Origin: JAHFRG01 sp041495205
GTDB lineage: Bacteria > Pseudomonadota > Gammaproteobacteria > Burkholderiales > JAHFRG01
Length of the DNA: 64,000 nucleotides
Reading direction: 5' to 3'
Assembly (NCBI GenBank): GCA_041495205.1
Contig: JBGQCF010000003.1
Coordinates: forward strand, 65,511-129,510
Below are positions 1-8,930 of the stretch, one piece after another. The position numbers and the translations under genes were made by a program. The notes beneath the pieces are model-generated. The model did no database searches. It saw nothing but the letters and a program-made list of their open reading frames with translations, and had not been told where the DNA came from. Each line of letters starts with the position of its first letter. Positions within the stretch are counted from its first letter, which is position 1.

Positions 1-27
1 TCGAAGGCTTGGTATAGCAGCAATAAT

Positions 28-51
28 AAAGCCCGGGATGAGCCGGGCTTT
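28..51 (+). terminator. Rho-independent terminator, probably for a gene upstream of the window
   Basis: A nine-base-pair stem (28-36 with 43-51) with a six-base loop is followed on the + strand by a run of five T ending at 53. It probably ends a rightward gene that lies before the window. It also lies just past the 3' end of the leftward formate dehydrogenase operon, where the T-run is poorer (TTTATTATT), so it may act in both directions. Confidence 0.65.
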
Positions 52-71
52 TTCTCGATACCTTAGCTAAT

Positions 72-395
72 TTATTTTTTATTCTTATCGGTAGCAGAAG
101 CCGCCGTGGTTGCCGGGGCGGCTGGAGCCGCTGCAGGCGCGGGCGGAGGGATCGGAGTAGGCTTCACGACAATGCCCTTCGCTTTCATGTCTTTGATGTA
201 ATGCTCTGCAACCTTGTCCTGGACTTTAGCCAGAAACTCGGCCGCTTTTTTATCTGCTTCCGCCGCTTTCGCTTTGGCTTCCTCGGCCTTGGCTTTTTGC
301 TCCTCGGTAGGCGGCGGTAGTTTCGCGTAGGCCAATCCCGAGCTCAAAAACGCCAGTACCAAGCCCCCGATGATTGCTTTTGCCAGTATTCTCAT
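72..395 (-). CDS. Small exported Ala/Lys-rich protein, last gene of the formate dehydrogenase operon
   Basis: I do not recognise a named family. The 107-residue product begins with a signal peptide (hydrophobic stretch about residues 6-22, likely cleavage after AYA at 24). A charged, alanine-rich segment (about 28-70) follows that should form a helix or coiled coil, then a proline/alanine-rich tail. The start at 395 is chosen because it gives the signal peptide and has GGGGGAACG just before the ATG; longer in-frame extensions overlap the previous gene. It starts 25 bases after the cytochrome b subunit stops, so it is probably co-transcribed and acts in the periplasm, perhaps as an accessory or stabilising factor of the enzyme. 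That role is inferred from position only. Confidence 0.7.
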   Translation of the reverse strand: MRILAKAIIGGLVLAFLSSGLAYAKLPPPTEEQKAKAEEAKAKAAEADKKAAEFLAKVQDKVAEHYIKDMKAKGIVVKPTPIPPPAPAAAPAAPATTAASATDKNKK

Positions 396-420
396 TCGTT
401 CCCCCAATAATCCACAGTAA

Positions 421-1485
421 TTACGGCCGGGCTTGTGCGGTGCCCGCCGCACCCATCGGTTTCTGAGCGCTCTTGCCGGATTTGATATCGTTGTACCAGA
501 GTTCGTGATGCTCCTTGGCCCAAGTTTCATCAACTGTGCCGTTACGCATCGATTCGTAAGCGCCTTCCACTCCCAGCGTACCCATGTAGATGTGGCCTAG
601 CGAAGCGGCAATGAAGATGACCGCAACGACTGCGTGAATCACGTTGGCCTGCTGCATCATGGCGCGCCCTTGCTCAAAGTTCGGGAAATCCAGAATAAGC
701 CCGGTCACTGCGGCGATGATGCTCAACAGGAAAACACCGAACCAGAACCAGGACTTCTCACCGGCATTGAAGCGGTCCGAGGGCACGTGCTCCTTGCTGA
801 ACATTCCGCCGGCTTTCTTGAACCACAACATGTCGTGAGCCTTCCACCAGTTGTCCTTGACAAAGGTCACGAACATCGCCGCCACACAGAAGATGAAAAG
901 CGGGCCTACAAAGTTGTGCAGGTTTTTCGAGAGAATGGCGAGCCATGAAAACAAGGTGTAACCGAAAATCGGCAGGACGATATGCTTGCCGAACAGTATG
1001 ATTACGCCGCTTATCGCCAGCACCACGAAACTGATCGCGGTGGACCAATGCACCACCCGTTCCCAGTCGCTGAAGCGCTGGATCATGCGGCTAGTCGGCT
1101 TATCATGCAGCTTAAGCGGGCCGTACCTGCGGTAAAATAGAAAGATCAACACCGGCACCGCGATGAGCAAGATGCCGCCGTAAAACGTGACCGGACCATT
1201 GCGCAGTTCGCGCCACGTCTCGCCGCCGGATTGCATCAGTACACCGGTTTCCACACCTTTCACCGTGGTGTAGTTCTGCTCCCCGGAGCGCACTTCGCGC
1301 CAAATCGGGGCATTGTTATAGGGCTGATCTAACTGGCGTTGGACTTGGGTGTCTTTATTTTCAGCCGCCACAGCCGCCGCATCTTTCTGGCCAGTGTCAG
1401 CGGCTGAAACTACGTTGCTGGACAGCAAAAACGCCACTACCAACATGAGCTTCAACAGAATACCGCCAAGGACTGTTTTCCTCAT
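421..1485 (-). CDS. fdhC: Formate dehydrogenase gamma subunit, cytochrome b556
   Basis: This is the membrane anchor that takes electrons from the FdhA/FdhB module and passes them to quinone through b hemes. The 354-residue protein has an N-terminal signal-like segment (1-28), a periplasmic stretch, and membrane spans at about 100-118, 147-166, 178-209, 246-266 and 282-303. Histidines at 146, 190, 284 and 298 sit in or next to spans and are candidate heme ligands. The family's gamma subunits are often shorter (about 210 residues in E. coli FdnI); the extra N-terminal region is the form seen with FDH3-type beta subunits. It lies 21 bases after the small lipoprotein gene. Confidence 0.9.
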   Translation of the reverse strand: MRKTVLGGILLKLMLVVAFLLSSNVVSAADTGQKDAAAVAAENKDTQVQRQLDQPYNNAPIWREVRSGEQNYTTVKGVETGVLMQSGGETWRELRNGPVTFYGGILLIAVPVLIFLFYRRYGPLKLHDKPTSRMIQRFSDWERVVHWSTAISFVVLAISGVIILFGKHIVLPIFGYTLFSWLAILSKNLHNFVGPLFIFCVAAMFVTFVKDNWWKAHDMLWFKKAGGMFSKEHVPSDRFNAGEKSWFWFGVFLLSIIAAVTGLILDFPNFEQGRAMMQQANVIHAVVAVIFIAASLGHIYMGTLGVEGAYESMRNGTVDETWAKEHHELWYNDIKSGKSAQKPMGAAGTAQARP

Positions 1486-1506
1486 CGTTTGTTCTCCTAA
1501 AGCTGG

Positions 1507-1725
1507 TCAGTTGGCCCTGTTGTACTCGTTTTCGCTCTGCGCACGTGCTTTCATCGCATTCTCCCAAGCCATTCGGTCGCCCTTGAACTGCTCGTTGTCC
1601 CAAGGCTGGGTATCCGGTTTGCCCTGATACTTGCCCTGCTTGTAGATCACGTGCGGCCTCTCGCCGCAGCCGGAAAGACCGATGGCGAGCAGGCCGACCA
1701 ACAATGCGAGCATGGTTTTTCTCAT
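1507..1725 (-). CDS. Small lipoprotein inside the formate dehydrogenase operon
   Basis: A 72-residue product with a lipoprotein signal peptide: charged MRK, a hydrophobic stretch, then the lipobox LSGC with the lipid-attached Cys at about residue 19. The mature part is short and polar, with many Gln, Lys and Trp residues, and I recognise no domain. The ATG at 1725 is preceded by GGAGG at good spacing and follows the fdhB stop by two bases, so translation of the two is probably coupled. Its place between the beta and gamma subunit genes suggests a membrane-tethered accessory subunit or assembly factor. That function is inferred from position. Confidence 0.8.
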   Translation of the reverse strand: MRKTMLALLVGLLAIGLSGCGERPHVIYKQGKYQGKPDTQPWDNEQFKGDRMAWENAMKARAQSENEYNRAN

Positions 1726-1727
1726 GA

Positions 1728-2345
1728 TTATTTTCCTCCAGGCTGCGCTGCAGCTTTTTCGGGCCTGCCGTAAGCGGTGCCCCAACCCCAGATTTCCGAG
1801 CCTTTGCCGCGCTTGGTAACACGGGTACGGTAGATATCGGAAATCACGTCGGCATCACCGGCGAGCAGCGCCTTGGTGGAACACATTTCAGCACAGGCCG
1901 GAAGCTTGCCTTCGGCGATGCGGTTGCGGCCGTATTTCTTGAACTCGGTTTCGGAAAAATTTTGCTCCGGGCCGCCGGCGCAGTAGGTGCACTTGTCCAT
2001 CTTGCCGCGCAATCCGAACGCGCCGTCCTGCGGGAATTGCGGGGCGCCGAATGGACAGGCATAGAAACAGTAGCCGCAGCCGATACACAGGTCCTTGTCG
2101 TGCAGCACGATGCCTTCCTCGGTTTTGTAGAAGCAGTCCACCGGGCAAACCGCCATGCACGGCGCATCCGAACAATGCATGCACGCCACAGAAATTGCTT
2201 TTTCTCCGGGTATACCTTGATCGATGGTGACCACACGGCGCCGGTTGACGCCCCAAGGCACCTCGTTTTCGTTCTTGCATGCCGTCACGCAGCCATTGCA
2301 TACAATGCAGCGCTCCGCATCACACAGAAATTTCATTCTAGCCAT
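1728..2345 (-). CDS. fdhB: Formate dehydrogenase iron-sulfur beta subunit (FDH3 type)
   Basis: The 205-residue protein carries electrons from FdhA to the cytochrome b subunit through a chain of 4Fe-4S clusters. Cysteine groups are visible at 13/16/19/23, 55/58/63/67 and 87/90/93/97, with a fourth set starting at 119/122. No C-terminal membrane helix is present, unlike E. coli FdnH, which matches the shorter FDH3 beta family. The start at 2345 (MARMKF) is chosen because AAGGAG lies at the right distance and the first cluster follows at once; an in-frame upstream extension would overlap fdhA. The gene ends two bases before the small lipoprotein begins. Confidence 0.93.
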   Translation of the reverse strand: MARMKFLCDAERCIVCNGCVTACKNENEVPWGVNRRRVVTIDQGIPGEKAISVACMHCSDAPCMAVCPVDCFYKTEEGIVLHDKDLCIGCGYCFYACPFGAPQFPQDGAFGLRGKMDKCTYCAGGPEQNFSETEFKKYGRNRIAEGKLPACAEMCSTKALLAGDADVISDIYRTRVTKRGKGSEIWGWGTAYGRPEKAAAQPGGK

Positions 2346-2380
2346 TTGTCTGCTCCTTAATATATATGCATGATGGGTTG

Positions 2381-5299
2381 TTAGGCCTTGCTGACCTGGC
2401 ACAAGGTGGTCTTGCTCTCCTGCATCATGGTGACCGAGTCATACCCGTAGGTGGTCGCGGTATTGACCGCTTCCCCGCGCACTATGGGATGCGCGCCTTC
2501 AGGATAGTATTCCAGCATGTCCTTGCCCATCCACCATCCGGAGAAGTGGAACGGCAGGAACACCGTTCCCGACGCCACACGTTCAGTCACCCAGGCTTTA
2601 ACCTTCAGCCGTGCCTTGGTCGGCGATTCGACCCACATATACTCGTTGTTGCGGATGCCGCGGTCGTTGGCGTCCTTGGAATTGATCTCCGCATACATAT
2701 CCTGCTGCAGTTCGGCAAGCCACGGGTTGGAGCGAGTCTCTTCCCCGCCGCCTTCGTACTCCACCATGCGGCCGCTGGTCATGATGAGTGGATATTGCTT
2801 GGAGATATCCTTGTTCTTCTCCTGGATCGTCTTGAACAACGTCGGGAGCCGCCAGAAAGCTTTCTTGTCGTCGTGAGTCGGGTACTTCTCGACCAGATCC
2901 GGCCGTGGGCTGAACAGCGGTTCACGATGCAAAGGCACAGGATCCGGGAAATTCCATACCAGAGCGCGCGCCTTGGCGTTGCCGAACGGATGGCAGCCGT
3001 GCTTCATCACCACGCGTTGAATACCGCCGGACACGTCGGTTTTCCAGTTCTTCCCCTCGGCCTTGGCTTTTTCCGCCTCGGTAAGCTCTTCCCACCAGCC
3101 GAGTTTCTTCAGTAATACATGATCGAATTCCGGATAACCGGTAGTGATTTCCGCGCCCAGCGAGTGCGAGCCGTCTTCCGCCAGCAGATTGACGCCGTCC
3201 TTCTCGACGCCAAAGTTAGCGCGGAAGTTGCCGCCGCCGTCCATCACGTGCTTGGAGGTGTTGTACAGGTTGGGCGTGCCGGGATGCTTCAACTCCGGCG
3301 TGCCGTAACACGGCCAAGGCAAACCGAAGTAATCGCCATCCAGCACATAGCCTGTCTTGGCGTCCTTGCCGCCTTTGGCGCGCAGGGTCTTCACGTCGAA
3401 CACGTGCATGTTGCGCATATGGGCCTGCAGGCGCTCCGGCGACTGGCCGGTGTAACCGATGGTCCACGCGCCGCGGTTGAATTCGCGGGTGATGTCTTCG
3501 ATATTGGGTTGGTCCTTATCCACGCGGATGTTCTGCTTGCCATCCTTCTTGCCCACCAACTGGTCAGCAAAGCCGAATTTCTTGGCGAAAAGATACATAA
3601 TGGTTTCGTCGGGCTTGGACTCGAACAGCGGTTCGATCACCTTTTCGCGCCATTGCAGCGAGCGATTAGAGGCGGTTACCGAACCGGAGGTTTCGAACTG
3701 AGTTGCCGCCGGCAGCAGGTAGACGCCGTCTTTTCTTACCATCGCTGCCATCGCCGCTGAAGCAGAAGGATAAGGATCGATCACCACCAGTAGATCGAGT
3801 TTCTTCATCGCCTCGATCATCTCTGCGCCGCGAGTCTGGCTGTTCGGCGCATGGCCCCAGTAGATTACTGCGCGAATGTTCGGACCTTGGTCAATGTTCT
3901 CGTTTTTCTCCATGACTCCGTCAATCCAGCGGGAGACGGTAATGCCAGGCTTGCCCATCATACCCGCAGAATACTGTGTCTTAAGCCACTCGAAATCCAC
4001 GTTCCAGACATTGCACCAGTGTTTGAACGAACCTTCAGCAAGGCCGTAGTACCCTGGCAGCGAGTCCGGGTTGGGCCCGAGGTCGGTCGCTCCCTGTACG
4101 TTATCGTGGCCGCGGTAGATGTTGCAGCCGCCGCCGGAAACGCCCACATTGCCCAAGGCAAGTTGCAGGATGCAGCTAGCCCTCACCATAGCGTTGCCAA
4201 TAGTATGCTGGGTCTGTCCCATCGCCCACACAATCGTGCTGGGACGGTTTTTGGCCATGGCTTCGGCAATCGTGTACACCTCTTTCTCGGTGAGTCCTGT
4301 TACGTCCTGCACCTTGTCAGGCGTCCATTTCGCGACTTCTTCGCGCACTTTTTCCATGCCGTAGACACGGTCATGGATGTATTGCTTGTCCTCCCACTCG
4401 TTCTTGAAGATGTGATACAGGAGGCCCCAAATCAGCGCCACGTCGCTGCCGGAGCGATGACGGAAATACATGTCCGCCTTGGCCGCGGTGCGCGTAAAAC
4501 GCGGGTCCACTACGATAACTTTCGCTCCCGTTTCCTTGGCATGCAGGGTATGCAGCATGGAAACCGGATGTGCCTCGCAGGCGTTGCTGCCGAGGAATAA
4601 GATGCACTTGGAGAATTGCTCGTCGTTGTAGGAATTGGTCATCGCACCATAACCCCAGGTGTTGGCGACGCCTGCCACCGTAGTGGAGTGGCAGATGCGC
4701 GCTTGGTGGTCGGTGTTGTTGGTGCCGAACAGACGCACATACTTGCACATCAGATAGGCCTGCTCGTTGCTATGCTTGGATGAGCCGATCCAGTAAGTGG
4801 CATCGGGCCCGCTTTCCTTGCGGATGGCGAGCAGCTTGTCGCCGACTTCGTTGATGGCCTGCTCCCAGCTGATTTTCTTCCACTTTCCGCCCTCCAGCTT
4901 CATCGGGTATTTCAGCCGATGCTCGCCGTGGCCGTGTTCGCGCACCGACGCGCCCTTGGCGCAGTGCGCGCCGAGATTGAGCGGAGAATCAAAAACCGGC
5001 TCTTGGCGCACCCAAACGCCATTTTGCACTACGGCGTCAATGGCACAACCCACCGAACAGTGCGTACAGACCGTACGCTTGACCTGGATCTTGCCGTCGC
5101 CCTTGGTATCGGATGCGGCGCCGGCTTTGCCAATCATGTTGAATGGCAGCTGGCTGGCAAATGCGCCGGCACCGACAGTGAGACCGGAACGCTTTAGGAA
5201 TGTCCGGCGGTCCATGGTTTTGCCGACCACGCCTGACAAGCTGCGGCTTAGGCGGTTGGGTATTCCTGCAACCGCGCTGGATTTTCTGGTAAGCAGCAT
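2381..5299 (-). CDS. fdhA: Formate dehydrogenase alpha subunit, molybdopterin and 4Fe-4S enzyme
   Basis: This catalytic subunit oxidises formate to CO2 at a Mo (or W) bis-MGD centre in the periplasm. The 972-residue protein has a Tat signal (RR at 31-32 in DRRTFLKRSG) after an extended n-region, a 4Fe-4S site (C78, C81, C85, C113), and the Mo-ligand segment ARICHSTTV with Cys203. In E. coli FdnG this position is selenocysteine; here the codon at 4691-4693 is TGC, so no recoding is needed. Domains typical of the family follow, ending in the MopB C-terminal domain. The start at 5299 has AAGGAG at good spacing; the internal Met before the Tat motif is possible but lacks such a site. Confidence 0.95.
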   Translation of the reverse strand: MLLTRKSSAVAGIPNRLSRSLSGVVGKTMDRRTFLKRSGLTVGAGAFASQLPFNMIGKAGAASDTKGDGKIQVKRTVCTHCSVGCAIDAVVQNGVWVRQEPVFDSPLNLGAHCAKGASVREHGHGEHRLKYPMKLEGGKWKKISWEQAINEVGDKLLAIRKESGPDATYWIGSSKHSNEQAYLMCKYVRLFGTNNTDHQARICHSTTVAGVANTWGYGAMTNSYNDEQFSKCILFLGSNACEAHPVSMLHTLHAKETGAKVIVVDPRFTRTAAKADMYFRHRSGSDVALIWGLLYHIFKNEWEDKQYIHDRVYGMEKVREEVAKWTPDKVQDVTGLTEKEVYTIAEAMAKNRPSTIVWAMGQTQHTIGNAMVRASCILQLALGNVGVSGGGCNIYRGHDNVQGATDLGPNPDSLPGYYGLAEGSFKHWCNVWNVDFEWLKTQYSAGMMGKPGITVSRWIDGVMEKNENIDQGPNIRAVIYWGHAPNSQTRGAEMIEAMKKLDLLVVIDPYPSASAAMAAMVRKDGVYLLPAATQFETSGSVTASNRSLQWREKVIEPLFESKPDETIMYLFAKKFGFADQLVGKKDGKQNIRVDKDQPNIEDITREFNRGAWTIGYTGQSPERLQAHMRNMHVFDVKTLRAKGGKDAKTGYVLDGDYFGLPWPCYGTPELKHPGTPNLYNTSKHVMDGGGNFRANFGVEKDGVNLLAEDGSHSLGAEITTGYPEFDHVLLKKLGWWEELTEAEKAKAEGKNWKTDVSGGIQRVVMKHGCHPFGNAKARALVWNFPDPVPLHREPLFSPRPDLVEKYPTHDDKKAFWRLPTLFKTIQEKNKDISKQYPLIMTSGRMVEYEGGGEETRSNPWLAELQQDMYAEINSKDANDRGIRNNEYMWVESPTKARLKVKAWVTERVASGTVFLPFHFSGWWMGKDMLEYYPEGAHPIVRGEAVNTATTYGYDSVTMMQESKTTLCQVSKA

Positions 5300-5317
5300 T
5301 TTAACTCTCCTTAGGTA

Positions 5318-5524
5318 TCAGACTTTCGTGGTTCGGTAGTAATTTCGAATATGCTCCGAGACATGATAGCCCTTGCCTTTGGCTTCATCCCCAGCCTCTG
5401 CATTGGTCTCGGCTTGGGGCACGCTCTTGGCAAGCATGGCCGCCGCTGCGCCGGCGCCTCCTGCGCCAACCGCAAGCAGGAAGTTCCTTCTGCTCAATCT
5501 GCTCTTGTTCTTGGTCTCTGCCAT
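5318..5524 (-). CDS. Small Tat-signal protein of the formate dehydrogenase region
   Basis: The 68-residue product has a twin-arginine motif SRRNFL at about 13-18, then a Gly/Ala-rich hydrophobic stretch and a short polar tail ending in HIRNYYRTTKV. It fits the known small family found upstream of fdhA in many proteobacteria (formate dehydrogenase region Tat target). Its molecular role is unknown; it may be a small subunit or a Tat co-factor for FdhA export. The ATG at 5524 has AAGGAG upstream. It ends 18 bases before fdhA starts, so the two are almost certainly co-transcribed. Confidence 0.88.
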   Translation of the reverse strand: MAETKNKSRLSRRNFLLAVGAGGAGAAAAMLAKSVPQAETNAEAGDEAKGKGYHVSEHIRNYYRTTKV

Positions 5525-5562
5525 TTTGTGTCTCCTTCCAAAAAGATCGTTGCCGCCCAAAG

Positions 5563-6195
5563 TTATAACATTTCGAAAGACTCGGCTTCTATATTGAAAA
5601 AAACCTTTGTGAAGCGTGCTACGTGCTTGTAAAAATTTGCCGCTTCCTTCTCACGCACCGCATCGCAAAAACGCTCGTACCAGGTTTGGATGTGGCGGGC
5701 GAAAAACTGCTTTTGCTGTTCCAGGTCCGCTGCGTCGCGATTTTCATCACCGGTAATCAAATAGCGCATCACATCACACAGCGCGGAAAGGTGGTCTTCG
5801 GGTTCGTGCACTGACTCGTCTCGGGCAAACCCCAGCTTTGCCAGATCGTCGCGCAGCAAGGCAAGCGGTTTTTCCATCATGAAGCCCGCAAGATAATATG
5901 AGCCAAACAGCATCACTTCAGGCCGCCCGACCCCGATAAACAGTTTCTCATATTCTTCTTCCACGGCTTCCGCGTCACAGGCCTGTGCAGCGGCAGCTAG
6001 CGCATGCCACGCTTCCGCCAAGGGCGCGTTGGCGGTTTCCGCAACGATTTCGTCGGCGGCGGCAATGGCTCGCAGCAATTGTTCATCCGGGGCATACAAC
6101 AGGCGTGCAATCAGCGCATACATGTCTGCGCGCGCCACGTCTTCCTGGGCTACGGGGGGGGGACTCAATCTGACCTGAGCGACTGCTGCGGTCAT
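5563..6195 (-). CDS. TorD/DmsD-family chaperone
   Basis: A 210-residue, mainly helical cytoplasmic protein of the TorD family. Members bind the Tat signal of a molybdoenzyme and hold back export until the cofactor is inserted. The family features seen are the YALIARLLYAPD opening helix, the EEEYEKLFIGVGRPEVMLFGSYY segment broken around residue 90, and the EPEDHLSALCDVMRYL segment. It lies between the ferredoxin-like gene (12 bases away) and the Tat-signal protein, so FdhA is the expected client. Confidence 0.88.
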   Translation of the reverse strand: MTAAVAQVRLSPPPVAQEDVARADMYALIARLLYAPDEQLLRAIAAADEIVAETANAPLAEAWHALAAAAQACDAEAVEEEYEKLFIGVGRPEVMLFGSYYLAGFMMEKPLALLRDDLAKLGFARDESVHEPEDHLSALCDVMRYLITGDENRDAADLEQQKQFFARHIQTWYERFCDAVREKEAANFYKHVARFTKVFFNIEAESFEML

Positions 6196-6207
6196 CAGCT
6201 CCTCACA

Positions 6208-8295
6208 TCAGCTTTTCACATCAAAAATCGTCAACTCGTTCTTGTTCTTCAGCATGTCAACGACTCTGCAATCCGCGCACATTTGCAACCGGGTAAGCGC
6301 GGCGCCTCCGCTGAACATCGAATGAGTACCGAGTTTGCCCAGCATGTTGTCTATCATCTGCTTGGTGGCAAAAGGTTTTCCGCAGCGGATGCACGCGAAA
6401 ACCTCGGCTTCGTTAAGTATTCTCGGATTCCGCGCTTCCTTAGTCAATAACAATCTGGGGGTGAGGCTGATGGCCTGTTCCGGGCAGGTTTTCACGCACA
6501 GCCCGCACTGCACGCAATTGCGTTCAATGAACTTGAGCTGAGGCAATTCCTTGGAATCCTGCAGGGCGTTTTCCGGACACGCACCGACACAAGCCATGCA
6601 TAGGGTACAGGTATCTTTATTAACGTCTATTTTGCCGTAAGGAGCGCCGCCTGAAAGCGGGATTTCCTCCTTGGGAGAAGGGGCATTATTGGTCAAATGG
6701 TCAAAGGCAAAATCCAGCGTGGTGCGCTTTTCGTTAAAAAGATTGAAACTCGCCGGCTTGACCGGCCGGGCGGGCTGGATGCTCCACACTGCTTTTTCGA
6801 GGGCGGCCACATCCCGCGCTTCAATAAGCTGGAAATGACTCCCGTTATAACCCAGCCCCTGCAGGATTTCTTCGGCGTATCCCATTTGGGCGCGCAGCGA
6901 AACCAGGTAATCCGGGGCTTCGCTGCCGGCTGCCAGCACCACTAAGTTAGATGCACCGAGCGCCACGGCGCCAAGCATTACGTCCATGCCGAGTGAAGCA
7001 ATGTGGAAAGTCTCCAGCGGTATGACGTTGGCCGGCAGGCCTTTACCGCGGCGGCCAAGCTTGGCGATCAGCTCGCGCCCGTCGGCCGCGTTATGCAGCA
7101 GCAAACAGGGATCCTTACCGCCTGCACTAAGATAGGTTTGCAGCAGAGTTTTGATGCGTGCGCCCAGGTCGGCCACGCGCGGATAGGCGTAGCCCATCGC
7201 GCCTGAGGGACAAACGCTGGCGCAGGCGCCACATCCCATGCACAAATGCGGCTCCACTTTAACGTGATCGCCATCCGGTGAAATAGCGCGGGTCGAGCAA
7301 ATATCAATGCACTGCGAGCAACCGGTAATTTCCGAGCGGCTGTGTGCGCAAATTGATTCCTTGTAGGTGAAAAATTTGGGCTTTTCGAATTCCCCGGTCA
7401 TCTGCGCCAGCTGATTGACTGCGCGCGCCAGCGCCAGCGGATCATGGCCCGGGGCAAAATACCCCTGCGGCGGCTGATGCATGTTTAACAGCGGCGTATC
7501 GGATAAATCGAGAATCAGATCGTAATGTTCGGAACGCGCCGTGTCGCGCCGCTCGAAATCAACGGCCTTGATATCACCACAGGCGGCCACGCATTTGCGG
7601 TGCGCCTTGCATTTGTCGAGATCGATCTGGTAGCTGTAGTCAATCGCCTGCTCGGGACAGGCTTCGACACAGGCGTTGCAGCGTGTACAGATTTCCAGAT
7701 CAATCGGGTTGACTTGGCTCCACGAGACCTCAAAAGCGCCCAGATAACCTTTCACTGCATCCACTTTCCCCGAAAACACCGGATAGCGCCGCTGTGCCGG
7801 CAATTCATACCCGCCTTTGGCGTCAGTCAGGAGCACGCTCACATCCATTTGCTCGGCAAGCTGCTCCGCCCATCCCAAAGCAGCCGATACCGGGCCGATG
7901 ATCAGGAGTTGCCCCGCCGATTTGTAGCTAACGCTGGGTACCGGCTCAGGTTCGGGAAGCGCCGCGGCGGCAAGCAGTGCGGCGATTTTCGGCGTGGCTT
8001 TATCGGCTTCAGCCGACCAGCCCGCCTGTTCGCGGATGTTGACAAAAGAGACATCAATATTGGGGTCAATTTGCTCGGCGAGCTCGCCGAAGAGCCGCGC
8101 TTCCTGCGTACAGGCGACCAGCAGTTCACTACCTTGCTTGAGGCCCGCCTCAAAAGCCGATGCCTGGTGACGACATAGCTCATGGTGTATCACTACGGGT
8201 GTTTTGAGCTGCAAAGCGCGTGTCAGCGCCTTGGCATCCAATGGCATGGTCTTGTTGCAGTTACACACCAATATGTTTTTGCTATCTACAGCCAT
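6208..8295 (-). CDS. Multi-cluster 4Fe-4S ferredoxin-like protein of the formate dehydrogenase operon
   Basis: A 695-residue cytoplasmic protein with no signal peptide. Full CxxCxxCxxxC motifs lie at 203-213, 352-362, 563-573 and 594-604. A fourth-ligand-poor set is at 229/235/239 and an irregular set at 316/326/329/333. CxxC pairs at 635/638 and 673/676 near the C-terminus may bind zinc or another cluster. Residues about 395-495 resemble the MvhD/FlpD-type domain that exchanges electrons with HdrA-like proteins. Such proteins are linked to formate dehydrogenase loci in betaproteobacteria. The likely role is an electron relay or maturation partner, but the redox partner cannot be named from sequence. 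It starts the run of genes after a 119-base gap. Confidence 0.75.
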   Translation of the reverse strand: MAVDSKNILVCNCNKTMPLDAKALTRALQLKTPVVIHHELCRHQASAFEAGLKQGSELLVACTQEARLFGELAEQIDPNIDVSFVNIREQAGWSAEADKATPKIAALLAAAALPEPEPVPSVSYKSAGQLLIIGPVSAALGWAEQLAEQMDVSVLLTDAKGGYELPAQRRYPVFSGKVDAVKGYLGAFEVSWSQVNPIDLEICTRCNACVEACPEQAIDYSYQIDLDKCKAHRKCVAACGDIKAVDFERRDTARSEHYDLILDLSDTPLLNMHQPPQGYFAPGHDPLALARAVNQLAQMTGEFEKPKFFTYKESICAHSRSEITGCSQCIDICSTRAISPDGDHVKVEPHLCMGCGACASVCPSGAMGYAYPRVADLGARIKTLLQTYLSAGGKDPCLLLHNAADGRELIAKLGRRGKGLPANVIPLETFHIASLGMDVMLGAVALGASNLVVLAAGSEAPDYLVSLRAQMGYAEEILQGLGYNGSHFQLIEARDVAALEKAVWSIQPARPVKPASFNLFNEKRTTLDFAFDHLTNNAPSPKEEIPLSGGAPYGKIDVNKDTCTLCMACVGACPENALQDSKELPQLKFIERNCVQCGLCVKTCPEQAISLTPRLLLTKEARNPRILNEAEVFACIRCGKPFATKQMIDNMLGKLGTHSMFSGGAALTRLQMCADCRVVDMLKNKNELTIFDVKS

Positions 8296-8414
8296 AAGCC
8301 AAATAGATCCTTAAACAAGGGAGACTACTTTTTTATCCACGTCAGAGCCACTCTTGTACGAGATAAAACAATTTACTTTTTGCTATAGAGATCACGCTCA
8401 GGCCTGCTGTTTCG

Positions 8415-8927
8415 CTATTTAACCGTCCTCAGCGAAACTATACCTTTTGCGACATTTTGTCCCAGCTTGGCGTCAGATTGAGTATTGGGTTCGGTTGTTT
8501 CCTGTTTGGACTCCAAAGCGGGTTGAGGCTGCTGTTGCGGCAAAGATTCCTGGCTCTTTTGCCCTTGGGATTCATCTGCAGGCTGCTCCTTAGTGGGAGG
8601 GAATAGCAAGGGGTTCGATTCCATCAGTCGTGCCAGCATTTCAGGAGGGATCGGGTCGGGCTTGCCGTAATCGTCTATATATACGTCAAGACCGTCCATG
8701 ACATTGAAATGCGGGTCGCTGAACAATTTGCGCAGCGCTTCGCGGCGCAGCTTCTCATCCACTTTCGGATGGAAGAAAGCGGTGTAATCCGATTCCAGAT
8801 TGAGTTGTTCAACAGGCGGTAGTTTAGGTTCGTTGGCCAACGGCTTCGCCGGCTCGGTCTTGGCGAGACTCTCCGCCTCTTTTTTGAGACGGGACCACCT
8901 GCTCAGTAAAGATTCCTTGCGTTGCAT
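8415..8927 (-). CDS. DUF3306 domain protein
   Basis: A 170-residue soluble protein of family DUF3306. The N-terminal LLSRWSRLKKEA helix and the central segment on residues YTAFFHPKVDEKLRREALRKLF (shown only in part by this description) are family features. The C-terminal third is low-complexity, rich in Gln, Pro, Glu and Ser. DUF3306 and DUF3305 genes are commonly paired beside formate dehydrogenase genes; their function is unknown. The start lies three bases after the DUF3305 stop, indicating coupled translation. Confidence 0.85.
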   Translation of the reverse strand: MQRKESLLSRWSRLKKEAESLAKTEPAKPLANEPKLPPVEQLNLESDYTAFFHPKVDEKLRREALRKLFSDPHFNVMDGLDVYIDDYGKPDPIPPEMLARLMESNPLLFPPTKEQPADESQGQKSQESLPQQQPQPALESKQETTEPNTQSDAKLGQNVAKGIVSLRTVK

Positions 8928-8930
8928 GGC

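Noticed and set aside
634..948. Rightward open frame opposite the cytochrome b subunit gene
   Set aside because: It is antisense to a well-supported gene, has no motif, and has no ribosome-binding site.
2366..4600. Several long rightward frames opposite fdhA
   Set aside because: They arise from the codon bias of fdhA on the other strand; none shows a known domain.
4691..4693. Possible selenocysteine position in FdhA
   Set aside because: The codon read leftward is TGC (Cys203), not TGA, so no recoding is involved.
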